Shown here: positions 8,377-17,603 of the stretch, piece by piece
Layout of the letters: each line of letters starts with the position of its first letter
Numbering within the stretch: the first letter of the stretch is position 1
Assembly (NCBI GenBank): GCA_016707205.1
Contig: JADJHZ010000024.1
Location: forward strand, 338,501-402,500
Direction of reading: 5' to 3'
From: Haliscomenobacter sp.
Lineage (GTDB): Bacteria; Bacteroidota; Bacteroidia; Chitinophagales; Saprospiraceae
Length of the DNA stretch: 64,000 nucleotides
Notes under the pieces: generated by a model
Told to the model about the DNA's origin: nothing
The model's database searches: none
What the model saw: the letters and a program-made list of their open reading frames with translations, nothing else
Made by a program: the position numbers and the translations under genes

Positions 8377-9678
8377 TTATTTTTCCACGCCGGTCGCCCG
8401 GTTCAGGAATTCGTTATACAATTGAATATGCCGGCTGTCGATCGGCGTCATATACCCATCGATAAACAAGTACTTGATCTGGGTTTTGGTCTCAAAGGGA
8501 TCGCCTGTAGAAACGAACAGGGTAGCATCTTTGCCAACTTCCAGAGAACCCATTTCCTTATCCACTCCAAAGATCTGTGCGGGGACGATCGTCACCGCGC
8601 GCAACGCAGCTTCCTTGCCCATGCCGTAGGCCGCTGCAAACCCGGCGTTGTAGGGCAGGCGGCGCGCGTTCTCCGCGCTGCTGGTGCGCAAGGCCACTTT
8701 TACCCCGGCTTTATGCATCAAGCCCGGGTTGGCATACCTGCTGTCGTAGGGGTCCGATGCCCGGGTTGGCAAGGCCAGAATGGGACCGGTAATTACGGGA
8801 ATTCCCGCTTTGGCGATCTCGTCTGCTACGCGCCATCCTTCGGCAACTCCGCTGAAGATGATGCGCTTCAGCTTTCTTTCCTGCACCCATTTGATAGCGG
8901 CTTTAATGTCCTCTGCCGAGTTGACCTCGATCATCAGCGGAAGTTCGCCCCGGATGACTTTCGCCAGCGCCTGCATTTCCGGGTTGAACGCTTTCTTCAA
9001 CGACGGATCTTTCTGGGCCGCCGAATCAATGTGGGCAAACAAAGCCGCCTGATCAAAGACTTCGTTCATCGCTTTCTGATTCCGTTCGACTTCCTTCTTG
9101 ATATCTTCTTCCGACCGCTGGTCGAAGAACCCCCTGCGGCCTCCGGAAGGATAGTTCATCACCATCACTTTGGCGCCAGCATACATCTGATCTGGGGTAT
9201 AACCCACCAGATTGATCAGGGCAGCCGTGCCCGGCAGCAATCCGTTTTCCGGCACGACCAAGGTGGTCGTCACCCCGGAAACCCGGGTAACGGGAATAGC
9301 GGCTCCATTGGGGTTGACGGCCGTCAGCGCTTCCATCTGCGGGGTAATTTCCCCGATTTCGTCAAAATCGTTGGTCAGCGAAACCGAACTAACTTCGCTC
9401 AACCCCACCGTCGAGCCCCCGTCGATCATGCCCGGATAGATGGTCAATCCGCTGCAGTCAAACGTCTCCGTACCGGCAGGAATATTCACGGAAGATCCTA
9501 TAGCGGCGATCTTCCCATTCTGGATCAGCAACGTGCCTTTCTGCGTGCCGTTGGTAATCGTTTCGATCGTGGCATTGGTCAGGGCAAAGGTCCCTTTCCT
9601 GGGTTTGGCTACCTGGGCAGACAAGACCGTCGCTGCCAGGAGGAGAAAAAGCATCAAAAAACCTGTTTTATTGCGCAT
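8377..9678 (-). CDS. Secreted amidohydrolase-family protein lacking the first metal motif
   Basis: A 433-residue protein with a signal peptide (cleavage after SAQ at about 21) and the fold of metal-dependent amidohydrolases: N-terminal beta sandwich (TNATIETITNG) and C-terminal QIFGVDKEMGSLEVGKDA. The normal HxH ligands after GxID are replaced by GMIDGGSTVGL, so the canonical binuclear site is absent. Third of three tandem family members (12911 to 8377), probably one operon. Function unknown; likely a partner or degenerate homologue of the intact middle enzyme. Confidence 0.85.
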   Translation of the reverse strand: MRNKTGFLMLFLLLAATVLSAQVAKPRKGTFALTNATIETITNGTQKGTLLIQNGKIAAIGSSVNIPAGTETFDCSGLTIYPGMIDGGSTVGLSEVSSVSLTNDFDEIGEITPQMEALTAVNPNGAAIPVTRVSGVTTTLVVPENGLLPGTAALINLVGYTPDQMYAGAKVMVMNYPSGGRRGFFDQRSEEDIKKEVERNQKAMNEVFDQAALFAHIDSAAQKDPSLKKAFNPEMQALAKVIRGELPLMIEVNSAEDIKAAIKWVQERKLKRIIFSGVAEGWRVADEIAKAGIPVITGPILALPTRASDPYDSRYANPGLMHKAGVKVALRTSSAENARRLPYNAGFAAAYGMGKEAALRAVTIVPAQIFGVDKEMGSLEVGKDATLFVSTGDPFETKTQIKYLFIDGYMTPIDSRHIQLYNEFLNRATGVEK

Positions 9679-9766
9679 GCTAAATTCAATTTAATAATCA
9701 AGGAAAAACAAAGACAACCTGACGGATCTGGCCGGTTAGGGCCAGCCGGGTTAGGTATTCATGCTT

Positions 9767-11131
9767 TTAGTGATCAAATAAATAATACCACAGGTCCTCG
9801 GTTCCCTGCATGCAGCGGTCCACGTGTTCGTGGTCCTCCATATTGAAGGCGGGGATTGGCTGAGCCGGATCGACTTCAAGACGCATGTCTTTCTTGTCAT
9901 TTTGGCGGTCAAACCGGATTATACCATCGACGATCGTCAGTTGAGGAATCGCATAGACGGAAAGCGGGTGCTGATCAAAGACCGCTACATCGCCTTCTTT
10001 CCCTACCTCGATAGATCCGATGCGGTTTTCCACACCCAGTTGTTTTGCCGGGTTGATGGTGATCAGGGCCAGCGCTTCGTCGTCGGAAAGATCGCCAAAA
10101 TGCTGGCTTTTGGCTGCTTCATGGTACAGGTGGCGCATCAATTCCGCATCGTCGGAGTTAATGGAGGTAACCACCCCGTTCCGGGTAAGGATGGCGGCGT
10201 TGTAGGCGGTGGAGTAATACACCTCGAATTTGTAGGCCCACCAATCGGCGAATACCGAAGCTCCAGCGCCGAAATCGGCCAGTTCGGGCGCTACTTTAAA
10301 GCCTTCGTTCACGTGCTGGAAGCACAATTTTTTCACCCCGAAGTCGCGGCAAACATTAAGCAGCATATAAATTTCATCCGCCCGGTACGAATGGCAATGG
10401 ATGATAATATTCCCCTTGAGGATGTCCGCGACCGTTTCCAACCTGCGGTTGTACACAGGCGGCAGCGCCCGTGGGTTCGAGGCTTTTTCCGCGTGGTATT
10501 TAGCCCATGCGGCATCGTAATCTTTCGCTTCCGCGAATGCTTTGCGGATGACCTGTTCTACCCCCATGCGGGTGCGGGGCTGGATGCCCCGGCCTTCGCC
10601 ATGGCTTCGCATGGGGTTTTCACCCAGGGCGAACTTGATCGTCCTCGGCGCTCCTTCCATGCGGAGATCTTCCGGGTTGTAGGAGCCGTACCGGAGTTTG
10701 ATCGTTTCGCACTGCCCGCCGATCGCGTTGGCCGACCCATGCATGGTATGTACGGAAGTTACGCCGCCCGCCAGCGCCCGGTAGATACTGATATCGAGTG
10801 GGTCCAGCGCATCGCCCACCCACACCTCCGCAGTGACCGGAGCAGTTCCTTCATTCACCGCATCGATAGCGATATGGGAATGGGCGTCGATGATCCCCGG
10901 CATCACGAATTTTCCGGTAACATCCACCACTTTGGTTCCGGCCGGCGCCACGATATTCTTTCCGATCTGCGTGAATTTTCCATTCACGATCAGCACGTCC
11001 GTATTTTGAAGGGCGCCTTTGGTGACCGTCAGCACGTTTCCATTTTTGAGCAAAATGCTGCCTGTCCTGGGCTGGGCAAAGCTCCAAACGCCCAGCAACA
11101 AAAAGGAAAGCAGAAGCAAGCTATTTTTCAT
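9767..11131 (-). CDS. Secreted amidohydrolase with intact metal site
   Basis: Middle gene of the three amidohydrolases, 454 residues from the ATG at 11131, chosen because it begins a typical signal peptide (MKNSLLLLSFLLLGVWSFAQ). An open frame extends upstream but has no signal. It has the HxH motif in GIIDAHSHIAID, later ligand candidates in IIHCHSY and FQHVNE, and the Asp of INSDDAEL, so it should be an active metal-dependent hydrolase of the imidazolonepropionase/dipeptidase group. The substrate cannot be named. Confidence 0.9.
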   Translation of the reverse strand: MKNSLLLLSFLLLGVWSFAQPRTGSILLKNGNVLTVTKGALQNTDVLIVNGKFTQIGKNIVAPAGTKVVDVTGKFVMPGIIDAHSHIAIDAVNEGTAPVTAEVWVGDALDPLDISIYRALAGGVTSVHTMHGSANAIGGQCETIKLRYGSYNPEDLRMEGAPRTIKFALGENPMRSHGEGRGIQPRTRMGVEQVIRKAFAEAKDYDAAWAKYHAEKASNPRALPPVYNRRLETVADILKGNIIIHCHSYRADEIYMLLNVCRDFGVKKLCFQHVNEGFKVAPELADFGAGASVFADWWAYKFEVYYSTAYNAAILTRNGVVTSINSDDAELMRHLYHEAAKSQHFGDLSDDEALALITINPAKQLGVENRIGSIEVGKEGDVAVFDQHPLSVYAIPQLTIVDGIIRFDRQNDKKDMRLEVDPAQPIPAFNMEDHEHVDRCMQGTEDLWYYLFDH

Positions 11132-11165
11132 AATGAACTTTTCTTTTTGATAATACCTGTTAAAA

Positions 11166-12911
11166 TTATTCGAGCCCATTCGGTCCGCCTTGGCGGCTTC
11201 CTTTAATATCAAATGTTCCAACCTGCGGAATACTTACTTTACCTGTAAAGGAACCTCCCTGGATCCGAAGATCAAATTCGAGGGTCAAATCCTGGCCCTG
11301 CATATTGATCTGCGAACTAAAGGTCAGTTGATTGTCTTTCAGGACCGGGTTGTTCATCGGGTTGTTTCCGGGAATCTGGCTGCTGCTCCAGGACCCGGAA
11401 ACGGCGCCTCCGTTGTCTGTAATCGTCAACACACCGGTATATTCGTCGCCCTGGGCGTCGATGGCATAATCCCATTTGCCGCCTACGCTAGCAGCAGGAG
11501 GACCTCCCGCTGGCCGGCCGGGTGCGGCTGCTGGCGCCGCTTTGGGCGCTTCGTACTCGAACAAGTTCCCCTGGACGAAAACCATCCGCACATTGGATTT
11601 TTCTGCGAAGTAGGGCTTGTCCGATACCATCAGGTTGGCCATTTTCCCTTTCTCCACTGTACCCAGCGCCTGGGACATTCCCAGCATGGCGGCGGGGGTA
11701 GTAGTCAAAGCGCTCAGCGCCTGGTCTTCTGTAAGCCCGTTTTTGATCATGCGGCGCAGGTTGTCGCGCAATTCCGCCGGTTTGCCGTTATAGGTAGCAA
11801 AGCCGAAGGAAATGCCTTTGCCGGCGAAAACAGCCGCCTGAGATTCCAGCTTTTTCATTTCTTCTGTAGCCCGGGCTTCGAGTTGTTCCTTTTCGGGATC
11901 TGGCTTGGTGGCCTCTCCTTCTTTTTTCTCTCCTGCCTTAGGCGTTTCTTTTGCCTTGGGCAGATCCACCGACAACAGCACCGGGATATTCTTGCTTTTG
12001 ATCATATCTACCACATACCATCCCTGCTTCAAACCCGCCATGACAATGGGAAAACCAAGTTCCTGCTGAAGCGTCATAGCCCGGTGGATGGAACGGATAT
12101 CGTCCACCGCGAAATACACGGACTGTTTCTTGTCCAACACGGGATAAAAAGCCTGAAGCGACTTATTGTTGGCGGGTTTGGCCATGCCTGCGGGATTAGC
12201 GGCAAACATCGCCTCCTGCATTTTGGCTTGTTCGGCCTGCTTGTAGAGCTCCCGGAATTTGGACATAACGCCGATAACGGTGCTGGGGTAAACCCCGCGA
12301 GCGCCGTTGAAGGTAGCGAACAAGGACGTATTGTCCTTGATCAGCATTTCATCGGCGGTATTTCCGTTCAGGAGGAACAGAGCGCCGCTACCGGGAAGCA
12401 TGCGCCCCTGGGGTACGACATGCGCTGCGGTAAAGCCGAGTTTTCGCAGATCTTCCAGCGATTTTTCCTGGGGGCTCAACACGTCCCGGGCTTTGATCTC
12501 TGGTTGAATCCCTGCCTGTTCGTTGGTCGGGTTGGCCGCATTGGCCGGCCGTTGCGCCTGCTGCCCGGGCTGTGGGGGCCCTGCTTGTCCGGGTGCAGCC
12601 GGTTGACGGCTTTGCGGAATACCGGCATAGGAAAGCCCATCGATAAAGCCGGCATAGACGAACATGGAATCCGCGGCAATCACTTTGGCATCTGCAGGAA
12701 TAGCTAAATTGGTACCAACCGCATGAATCAATCCATCCCGGATGATCACCGTTGCCATCTGTAGCGTTTGCCCCGGTTTCACCACGACCGTAGCATTTTT
12801 CAATGCGTAGGTTTGCGTTACCGGTTTGTAGCCCGGGTTGGCAGGCTGAGCCCAAAGCCCTGCTGCACCCAGATTAAGTAAAAAGAAAAAAATCCAAGAT
12901 CGCATCTTCAT
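11166..12911 (-). CDS. Secreted amidohydrolase-like protein with extra C-terminal beta domain
   Basis: First gene of the tandem trio, 581 residues with a signal peptide (MKMRSWIFFFLLNLGAAGLWAQ). The amidohydrolase region spans about 30-450, but the metal HxH is missing: GFIDGLSYAGIP stands where GxxDxHxH is expected. A Pro/Gln-rich insert (about 103-125) follows. The last 110 residues, after a Pro/Ala linker, form a beta-rich domain (GVLTITDNGGAVSGSW...) found in secreted proteins. Start 34 bp upstream of the middle gene's start region; one operon is likely. Confidence 0.85.
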   Translation of the reverse strand: MKMRSWIFFFLLNLGAAGLWAQPANPGYKPVTQTYALKNATVVVKPGQTLQMATVIIRDGLIHAVGTNLAIPADAKVIAADSMFVYAGFIDGLSYAGIPQSRQPAAPGQAGPPQPGQQAQRPANAANPTNEQAGIQPEIKARDVLSPQEKSLEDLRKLGFTAAHVVPQGRMLPGSGALFLLNGNTADEMLIKDNTSLFATFNGARGVYPSTVIGVMSKFRELYKQAEQAKMQEAMFAANPAGMAKPANNKSLQAFYPVLDKKQSVYFAVDDIRSIHRAMTLQQELGFPIVMAGLKQGWYVVDMIKSKNIPVLLSVDLPKAKETPKAGEKKEGEATKPDPEKEQLEARATEEMKKLESQAAVFAGKGISFGFATYNGKPAELRDNLRRMIKNGLTEDQALSALTTTPAAMLGMSQALGTVEKGKMANLMVSDKPYFAEKSNVRMVFVQGNLFEYEAPKAAPAAAPGRPAGGPPAASVGGKWDYAIDAQGDEYTGVLTITDNGGAVSGSWSSSQIPGNNPMNNPVLKDNQLTFSSQINMQGQDLTLEFDLRIQGGSFTGKVSIPQVGTFDIKGSRQGGPNGLE

Positions 12912-12958
12912 AAAACAAGATATGTGGTTATAAAATGAGCATGAATGCCGGATTCATA

Positions 12959-12985
12959 GGTATCTGTTAACCCATAACAGATACC
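12959..12985. promoter_or_regulatory. 11-bp inverted repeat upstream of the amidohydrolase operon
   Basis: GGTATCTGTTA and TAACAGATACC are perfect reverse complements around a 5-base loop, 48 bp upstream of the ATG at 12911. It could be an operator or a hairpin in the leader; there is no T-run to make it a terminator for the minus strand. The rest of the spacer 12986-13186 shows nothing recognisable. Confidence 0.5.
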
Positions 12986-13186
12986 CAGCCGTCGATGGCC
13001 AATCAAATGTTGGACAACCAGTAAATTTACCATGGCCGCCTGAGCGCAGTGCCCAAAATCAAAAATTATTCGGATACTGCGTTAGGAAAAACAAAATTAA
13101 TGCTTTGCCTCAGAATGAGATAAAAAAGTCGATAAACGGTTTACGACGTTAAAATAAAGCAAAACCGTGCCCCGGAATACCGGAAA

Positions 13187-15208
13187 ATGAATATTTTCAT
13201 CGCAGATAACGCAAAAACACCCTTTATGGGCAAACCCAAAAAGAAGCCGCCCGTCCCCACAGTGGCCCTCCCTACTCCATCCGCTAACGGCAAGGGCCCT
13301 TTCCCGCTGCCTGCAGGGTATACCCGGCGCCTGGCTCTGATCCTTTTTTTCTTCAGCTTTCTGCTGTACGCCAATACCCTTGGGCACGAATATGCACAGG
13401 ACGACGCCATTGTGATCACCGACAATATGTTTACAACGCAGGGGATCAAAGGTATTCCCGGTATCCTGCAATACGACACCTTCTACGGCTTTTTTAAAGA
13501 ACCCGGGAAGGCCCGGCTCGTAGCCGGCGGCCGTTACCGGCCTTTTTCCCTGGTCACCTTTGCGCTGGAAGTGCAGGCCTTTGGGCAATCGCCGTTTGTA
13601 GGACATCTCTTTAACGCCCTGCTGTATGGGGCCACTGCGGTCCTTTTTTTCCTGACGCTTCTCCTGTTTTTCCCTCCGGGTAAATTTGGCCTGTCTGCAT
13701 GGTATACCTGCTTTGGCGCAGCTTTGCTTTTTGCGGCTCACCCCATCCATACCGAGGCGGTGGCTAATATTAAAGGCCGGGACGAAATCCTGGCCTTGCT
13801 GGGCAGTCTTGCCGCGCTGTATTTTGCCTTGAGATCCACACGCGACCAACGGCCATTTCTCCACCTTGCCGGAGCAGCATGTCTTTTTCTGGGGTTGATG
13901 TCCAAAGAAAATGCCATCACGTTTCTCGCCTTAGTCCCATTAGCGCTCTACTACTTTACCAAATCCGACATCCGCTCGATTCTGAAATCGACCCTTCCCT
14001 ACGCTGCCGCCGTAGTTTTGTTCCTTCTTATCCGCGGAAGCGTTTTGGGGTGGAAACTGGGAGAACCCCCAATGGAGTTCATGAACAATCCATACCTGAA
14101 ATGGGCAGGCAACCAATATATCCCCTACACCGCAGCCGAGCGGTTTTCCACTGCAGTATATACCCTGGGGCGTTACCTCCAGTTGCTGGTATTGCCGTAT
14201 CCGCTCACGCACGATTACTATCCCAAACACATCGATCTGGTCAAGCCTTCGGATTTTCGCTTTCTGCTTTCCTTTTTCCTTCATCTGGGGCTTTTGGTCT
14301 ATGCGGTGTGGGGTTTGAGAAAAAAGACGCCGTTGAGCTTCGCAGTTTGGCTCTACCTTATTCCTTTATCTATTGTCTCCAACCTGGTATTTCCCATTGG
14401 CACGCACATGGCAGAACGCTTGTTATTTATGCCATCTACCGGTTTTGCGCTGGCGGCGGCTATAATGATCCTGCCTTTTAAAAAACGGGAAAAACCCCGG
14501 CAAAACCTCCTGGTGGCTATATTGATTGGGATTGCCTTCTTGTTTGGCCTGCGCACCGTTGCCAGGAATCCGGTATGGAAAAACAATTATACGCTCTTTA
14601 TCTCCGACATTGCCATATCCGGCAACAGCGCCAAGCTGCGCAATGCGGTAGCCGGGGAATTGGTCGTCCAATCGGAACGCGAACCCGATTCCCTCCGCAA
14701 AATCGATATGTTGAACGAAGCAAAGGGCCACGCCCAAAAAGCCATTGAGCTGCATCCCACATATACCAATGCCTACCTCATCAAAGGAAACGCCCATTTT
14801 TACTTAAAAGAATACGACCTGGCCATCCAAGCTTACCGCCAGGCGCTGGCCATCAATCCGGAATACAAGGAAGCGCTGCAAAACCTACCCTTGGCGCTCC
14901 GCGACGGCGGAAGGTATTTCGGAGAAGTAGAAGGCAACCTCTCCAAAGCGATCGACTATCTGAAAGCAGCGGAAACCTACCAGCCCAACGACTACGAAAC
15001 TCTCCGCCTATTGGGAGTCGCTCATGGAGTAGGCCAGCAGCACGCCCTTGCCATTGATTATTTCACCCGCGCTGCCCGTCTTCGGCCGGAAATAGCCGAC
15101 GCCTGGCTGAATCTGAGCACCGCCTGTTTCGCATCGGGCAATGCCGCGCAAGGGCAAGCCTATCTCGACAAGGCCCGAAGCATAGACCCCAACGTAGGCC
15201 AACGCTAA
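13187..15208 (+). CDS. TMTC-like polytopic membrane protein with C-terminal TPRs
   Basis: A 673-residue protein: Pro-rich cytoplasmic start, 9-11 predicted membrane segments from about 48 to 455, then TPR repeats from about 500 to the end. The first loop carries YAQDDAI (D72-D73), the acidic pair of GT-C glycosyltransferases, and GRYRPFSL and HTEAVANIKGRDE match the TMTC/DUF1736 group. By family it may be a lipid-linked sugar-dependent O-glycosyltransferase; this is inference. The start at 13187 may be too early: the Met at residue 14 (MGKPKKK) is an alternative. The DUF3089 gene follows 22 bp on. Confidence 0.85.
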   Translation: MNIFIADNAKTPFMGKPKKKPPVPTVALPTPSANGKGPFPLPAGYTRRLALILFFFSFLLYANTLGHEYAQDDAIVITDNMFTTQGIKGIPGILQYDTFYGFFKEPGKARLVAGGRYRPFSLVTFALEVQAFGQSPFVGHLFNALLYGATAVLFFLTLLLFFPPGKFGLSAWYTCFGAALLFAAHPIHTEAVANIKGRDEILALLGSLAALYFALRSTRDQRPFLHLAGAACLFLGLMSKENAITFLALVPLALYYFTKSDIRSILKSTLPYAAAVVLFLLIRGSVLGWKLGEPPMEFMNNPYLKWAGNQYIPYTAAERFSTAVYTLGRYLQLLVLPYPLTHDYYPKHIDLVKPSDFRFLLSFFLHLGLLVYAVWGLRKKTPLSFAVWLYLIPLSIVSNLVFPIGTHMAERLLFMPSTGFALAAAIMILPFKKREKPRQNLLVAILIGIAFLFGLRTVARNPVWKNNYTLFISDIAISGNSAKLRNAVAGELVVQSEREPDSLRKIDMLNEAKGHAQKAIELHPTYTNAYLIKGNAHFYLKEYDLAIQAYRQALAINPEYKEALQNLPLALRDGGRYFGEVEGNLSKAIDYLKAAETYQPNDYETLRLLGVAHGVGQQHALAIDYFTRAARLRPEIADAWLNLSTACFASGNAAQGQAYLDKARSIDPNVGQR

Positions 15209-15230
15209 TCCTCCAAAAACCCCAATTCGT

Positions 15231-16244
15231 ATGCAAAAAAGTTTGTTCTTTCTGATCGCCTTCTCCGGCCTGACCGGTTGCGCTGCCGTGCAACTGGGAT
15301 CTTTTGAAGAAGGCTCTGGCCCCGCGCCGCCCGATTACAGCAACCCGTCTTCCTGGGCCGCTTTGCCGGGCCGAAGCGACGAGGCCGACCTTTTCCCGGA
15401 AGGGTCGCCCGAAAACCAGGCGAATGCGCCGGCAGATGTATTTTTCATCCACCCCACGACCTATGTGAAAAAAAACCGGGACATTCAATGGAATGCCTCC
15501 CTGGACGACGAGAAGCTCAACCGCAAAACCGACGAATCTACCATCCGGTATCAAGCCAGCGTATTCAACCTCGCGGGGAGGGTCTATGCCCCTCGCTACC
15601 GCCAGGCCCATTACCAGGCTTATCTCTCCAAGCAGCGCGAAGACGCGGCCAAAGCCTTTGCCCTGGCTTATGACGATGTGCGCCAGGCCTTTGAATACTA
15701 CCTTCAACACCACAACCAGGGCCGGCCCATCCTCATCGCCGCCCATAGTCAGGGCGCTCAGCACGGGCGGCGCCTCCTCAAGGACTATGTTGACGGCAAG
15801 CCGCTACAGTCCAAACTGGTGGCCGCCTATTTGGCCGGCATGCCCGTATCCCGGGTCCTCTACCAAACCCTTCCGCCCTGCATAACCCCGGAGCAAACGG
15901 GTTGTTTCTGCACCTGGCGCACTTACCGCAAAGGATATAGCTCCCGATACTACCAGCAAGATTCCAGCATCGTTTCGACGAATCCGCTCAACTGGCGGAT
16001 TGATACGGTCTACGCCCCAAAAAACCTGCACCAGGGGGCGATTCTGCGCAGCTTCATCAGGGTCCATCCCCAAACTAATGATGCCCAAAACAGGCAAGGG
16101 CTACTTTGGGTCAGCAAGCCAAAATTCCCCGGGAGTTTTCTTATCTTCCGCAAAAACTACCATATCGCCGATTACAATTTGTTCTACATGAACGTTCGGG
16201 AGAACGCCCTTTTGCGGGTGAACCAATTTCATGAGAAAGAATAG
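15231..16244 (+). CDS. DUF3089 alpha/beta-hydrolase-like lipoprotein
   Basis: A 337-residue lipoprotein (lipobox FSGLTGC, C17) with the DUF3089 pattern VFFIHPTTY followed by the nucleophile elbow IAAHSQGAQH. The serine in AHSQG is the expected nucleophile of an esterase-like enzyme. It is 22 bp downstream of the TMTC-like gene on the same strand, so cotranscription is likely. No substrate is known for the family. Confidence 0.87.
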   Translation: MQKSLFFLIAFSGLTGCAAVQLGSFEEGSGPAPPDYSNPSSWAALPGRSDEADLFPEGSPENQANAPADVFFIHPTTYVKKNRDIQWNASLDDEKLNRKTDESTIRYQASVFNLAGRVYAPRYRQAHYQAYLSKQREDAAKAFALAYDDVRQAFEYYLQHHNQGRPILIAAHSQGAQHGRRLLKDYVDGKPLQSKLVAAYLAGMPVSRVLYQTLPPCITPEQTGCFCTWRTYRKGYSSRYYQQDSSIVSTNPLNWRIDTVYAPKNLHQGAILRSFIRVHPQTNDAQNRQGLLWVSKPKFPGSFLIFRKNYHIADYNLFYMNVRENALLRVNQFHEKE

Positions 16245-16345
16245 ACTCCTGGACTGCAAAATATTTTTTCCGGGTTTTCCGTTACCCTATTTGGCATGCG
16301 CCAACGGAAAGCGCTTAATGCCATAAAGACCGCGATCACCGCCTT

Positions 16346-17503
16346 ATGGATATGTATCTCAAGAAGTCGCATTGGAAACTGTACCTGGCGGTAGCGGGCG
16401 TACTGATCGTCCTCATTTCTTTGGTCTACACGACTTACCTCACCAACCGGCTGGCTGCTGAAGAGCGCACCAAAGCGCAACTTTGGGCACGGGCGGTAGA
16501 AGAACTGCTCAAACCCTTTTCGGAAGAATGCGAATCGTGTAAAGACCTCACCATCCCCCTGGGCATCATCGAGTCCAATAATAGCATTCCGGTCCTCCTG
16601 GTCGGGGAGAACGGCCAAATTCTCTATTCCCGCAACTTTGGCACGGAAGATCCCAAGACGCTGGAAAAAGCCTTGGAAAAAATGAAAGAGCAGGGCGTCA
16701 AACCGCTGGAAGGTTTTGGCAACTCGCTATACTATAAAGAATCCCAGGTGCTTACCCAATTGCGGTTTTTCCCTGTGGTGCAACTCATTTTGATCGCGGC
16801 CTTTATCTTTTTCGGCTACCTCGGTTTCAGTACCGCGCGCCGCTCCGAACAAAACCGCGTGTGGGTAGGGATGGCCAAAGAAACGGCGCATCAACTAGGC
16901 ACCCCGATTTCCGGGATCGTCGCCTGGATTGAACACCTTAGATCCGTGCGGGAAGAGGACGAAGAAGTCCAGGAGGTGATCACCGAACTGGGCAACGACG
17001 TTAAGCGCCTGGAACTCATTGCCGACCGCTTTTCCAAGATCGGCGCCATGCCAAAGCTCGAAGCGGTGAATATCTACTCCGAACTGGACCTTTGCCGGGC
17101 GTATATGGAAAAACGGGCGCCGCGCAAGATCCGGTTTGCCTTCCCGGATACGGCCTCAACGCCCATCATGGTCCGGCTCAACCCGCCCCTTTTCGCCTGG
17201 GTGGTCGAAAATTTATTGCGCAACTCCCTCGACGCTATGGATGGACAAGGTCAGATCAGCGCCGCAGTTTATAAGGAAGGCGCCTTTGCCTGCATCGACC
17301 TGAGCGATACCGGCAAAGGTATCCCCTCCTCCAAATTCAAAGCCATCTTTCAACCAGGGTATACCACCAAAAAACGCGGCTGGGGGCTAGGCCTCTCCCT
17401 GGCGAAGCGCATCATCGAAGATTACCATTCCGGCAAGATTTTCGTAAAGCGCTCCGAAGAACATAAAGAAACGACCTTTACGATCAAGCTCCCGTTGGAT
17501 TAG
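16346..17503 (+). CDS. Sensor histidine kinase
   Basis: A 385-residue membrane kinase. Two membrane segments (about 11-32 and 143-163) frame an extracytoplasmic sensor with a CESC pair at 62-65. The H-box is KETAHQLGTPISG (phospho-acceptor H182), followed by N-box NLLRNSLDAMDG, G1 DTGKGIP and G2 GWGLGLSLAKR. The H-box with a QLGTP core is of the Bacteroidota NtrY/HPK4-like kind. No response regulator lies nearby, so it is an orphan by position. Confidence 0.92.
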   Translation: MDMYLKKSHWKLYLAVAGVLIVLISLVYTTYLTNRLAAEERTKAQLWARAVEELLKPFSEECESCKDLTIPLGIIESNNSIPVLLVGENGQILYSRNFGTEDPKTLEKALEKMKEQGVKPLEGFGNSLYYKESQVLTQLRFFPVVQLILIAAFIFFGYLGFSTARRSEQNRVWVGMAKETAHQLGTPISGIVAWIEHLRSVREEDEEVQEVITELGNDVKRLELIADRFSKIGAMPKLEAVNIYSELDLCRAYMEKRAPRKIRFAFPDTASTPIMVRLNPPLFAWVVENLLRNSLDAMDGQGQISAAVYKEGAFACIDLSDTGKGIPSSKFKAIFQPGYTTKKRGWGLGLSLAKRIIEDYHSGKIFVKRSEEHKETTFTIKLPLD

Positions 17504-17522
17504 ACGTTAGACAGTTAGACGG
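17503..17522. repeat. ACGTTAG short array
   Basis: Words TAGACGT-TAGACAG-TTAGACGG directly after the kinase stop codon. A short member of the ACGTTAG/ACGTTGG family, in the spacer between two convergent genes. Confidence 0.6.
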
Positions 17523-17550
17523 TGAACGGGGCAATAGTCAAATCTTGTTC

Positions 17551-17602
17551 GCCGAAATCCTCCGATTTCGTGCGGAACTATCTGCCGGTCCCCCGACCGG
17601 CG
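17551..17602 (+). repeat. Two-hairpin 52-bp element, copy 2
   Basis: Second copy of the element of 1849-1900. In hairpin 1 a G:C pair is replaced by A:T (CGAAATC/GATTTCG instead of CGGAATC/GATTCCG), a compensatory change that keeps the stem. Hairpin 2 is unchanged. It ends one base before the stop codon of the ABC permease (17604-17606, minus strand), between convergent genes, so it could work as a terminator or 3' stabiliser. Confidence 0.85.
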
Positions 17603-17603
17603 T

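Noticed and set aside
8422..12707. Three long plus-strand open frames
   Set aside because: They lie antisense to the three amidohydrolases, which have signal peptides and family motifs. Long antisense frames are common in GC-rich genes.
16346..17503. Two-component pair with a response regulator
   Set aside because: No receiver-domain gene lies within several kilobases on either side; the kinase is treated as an orphan.
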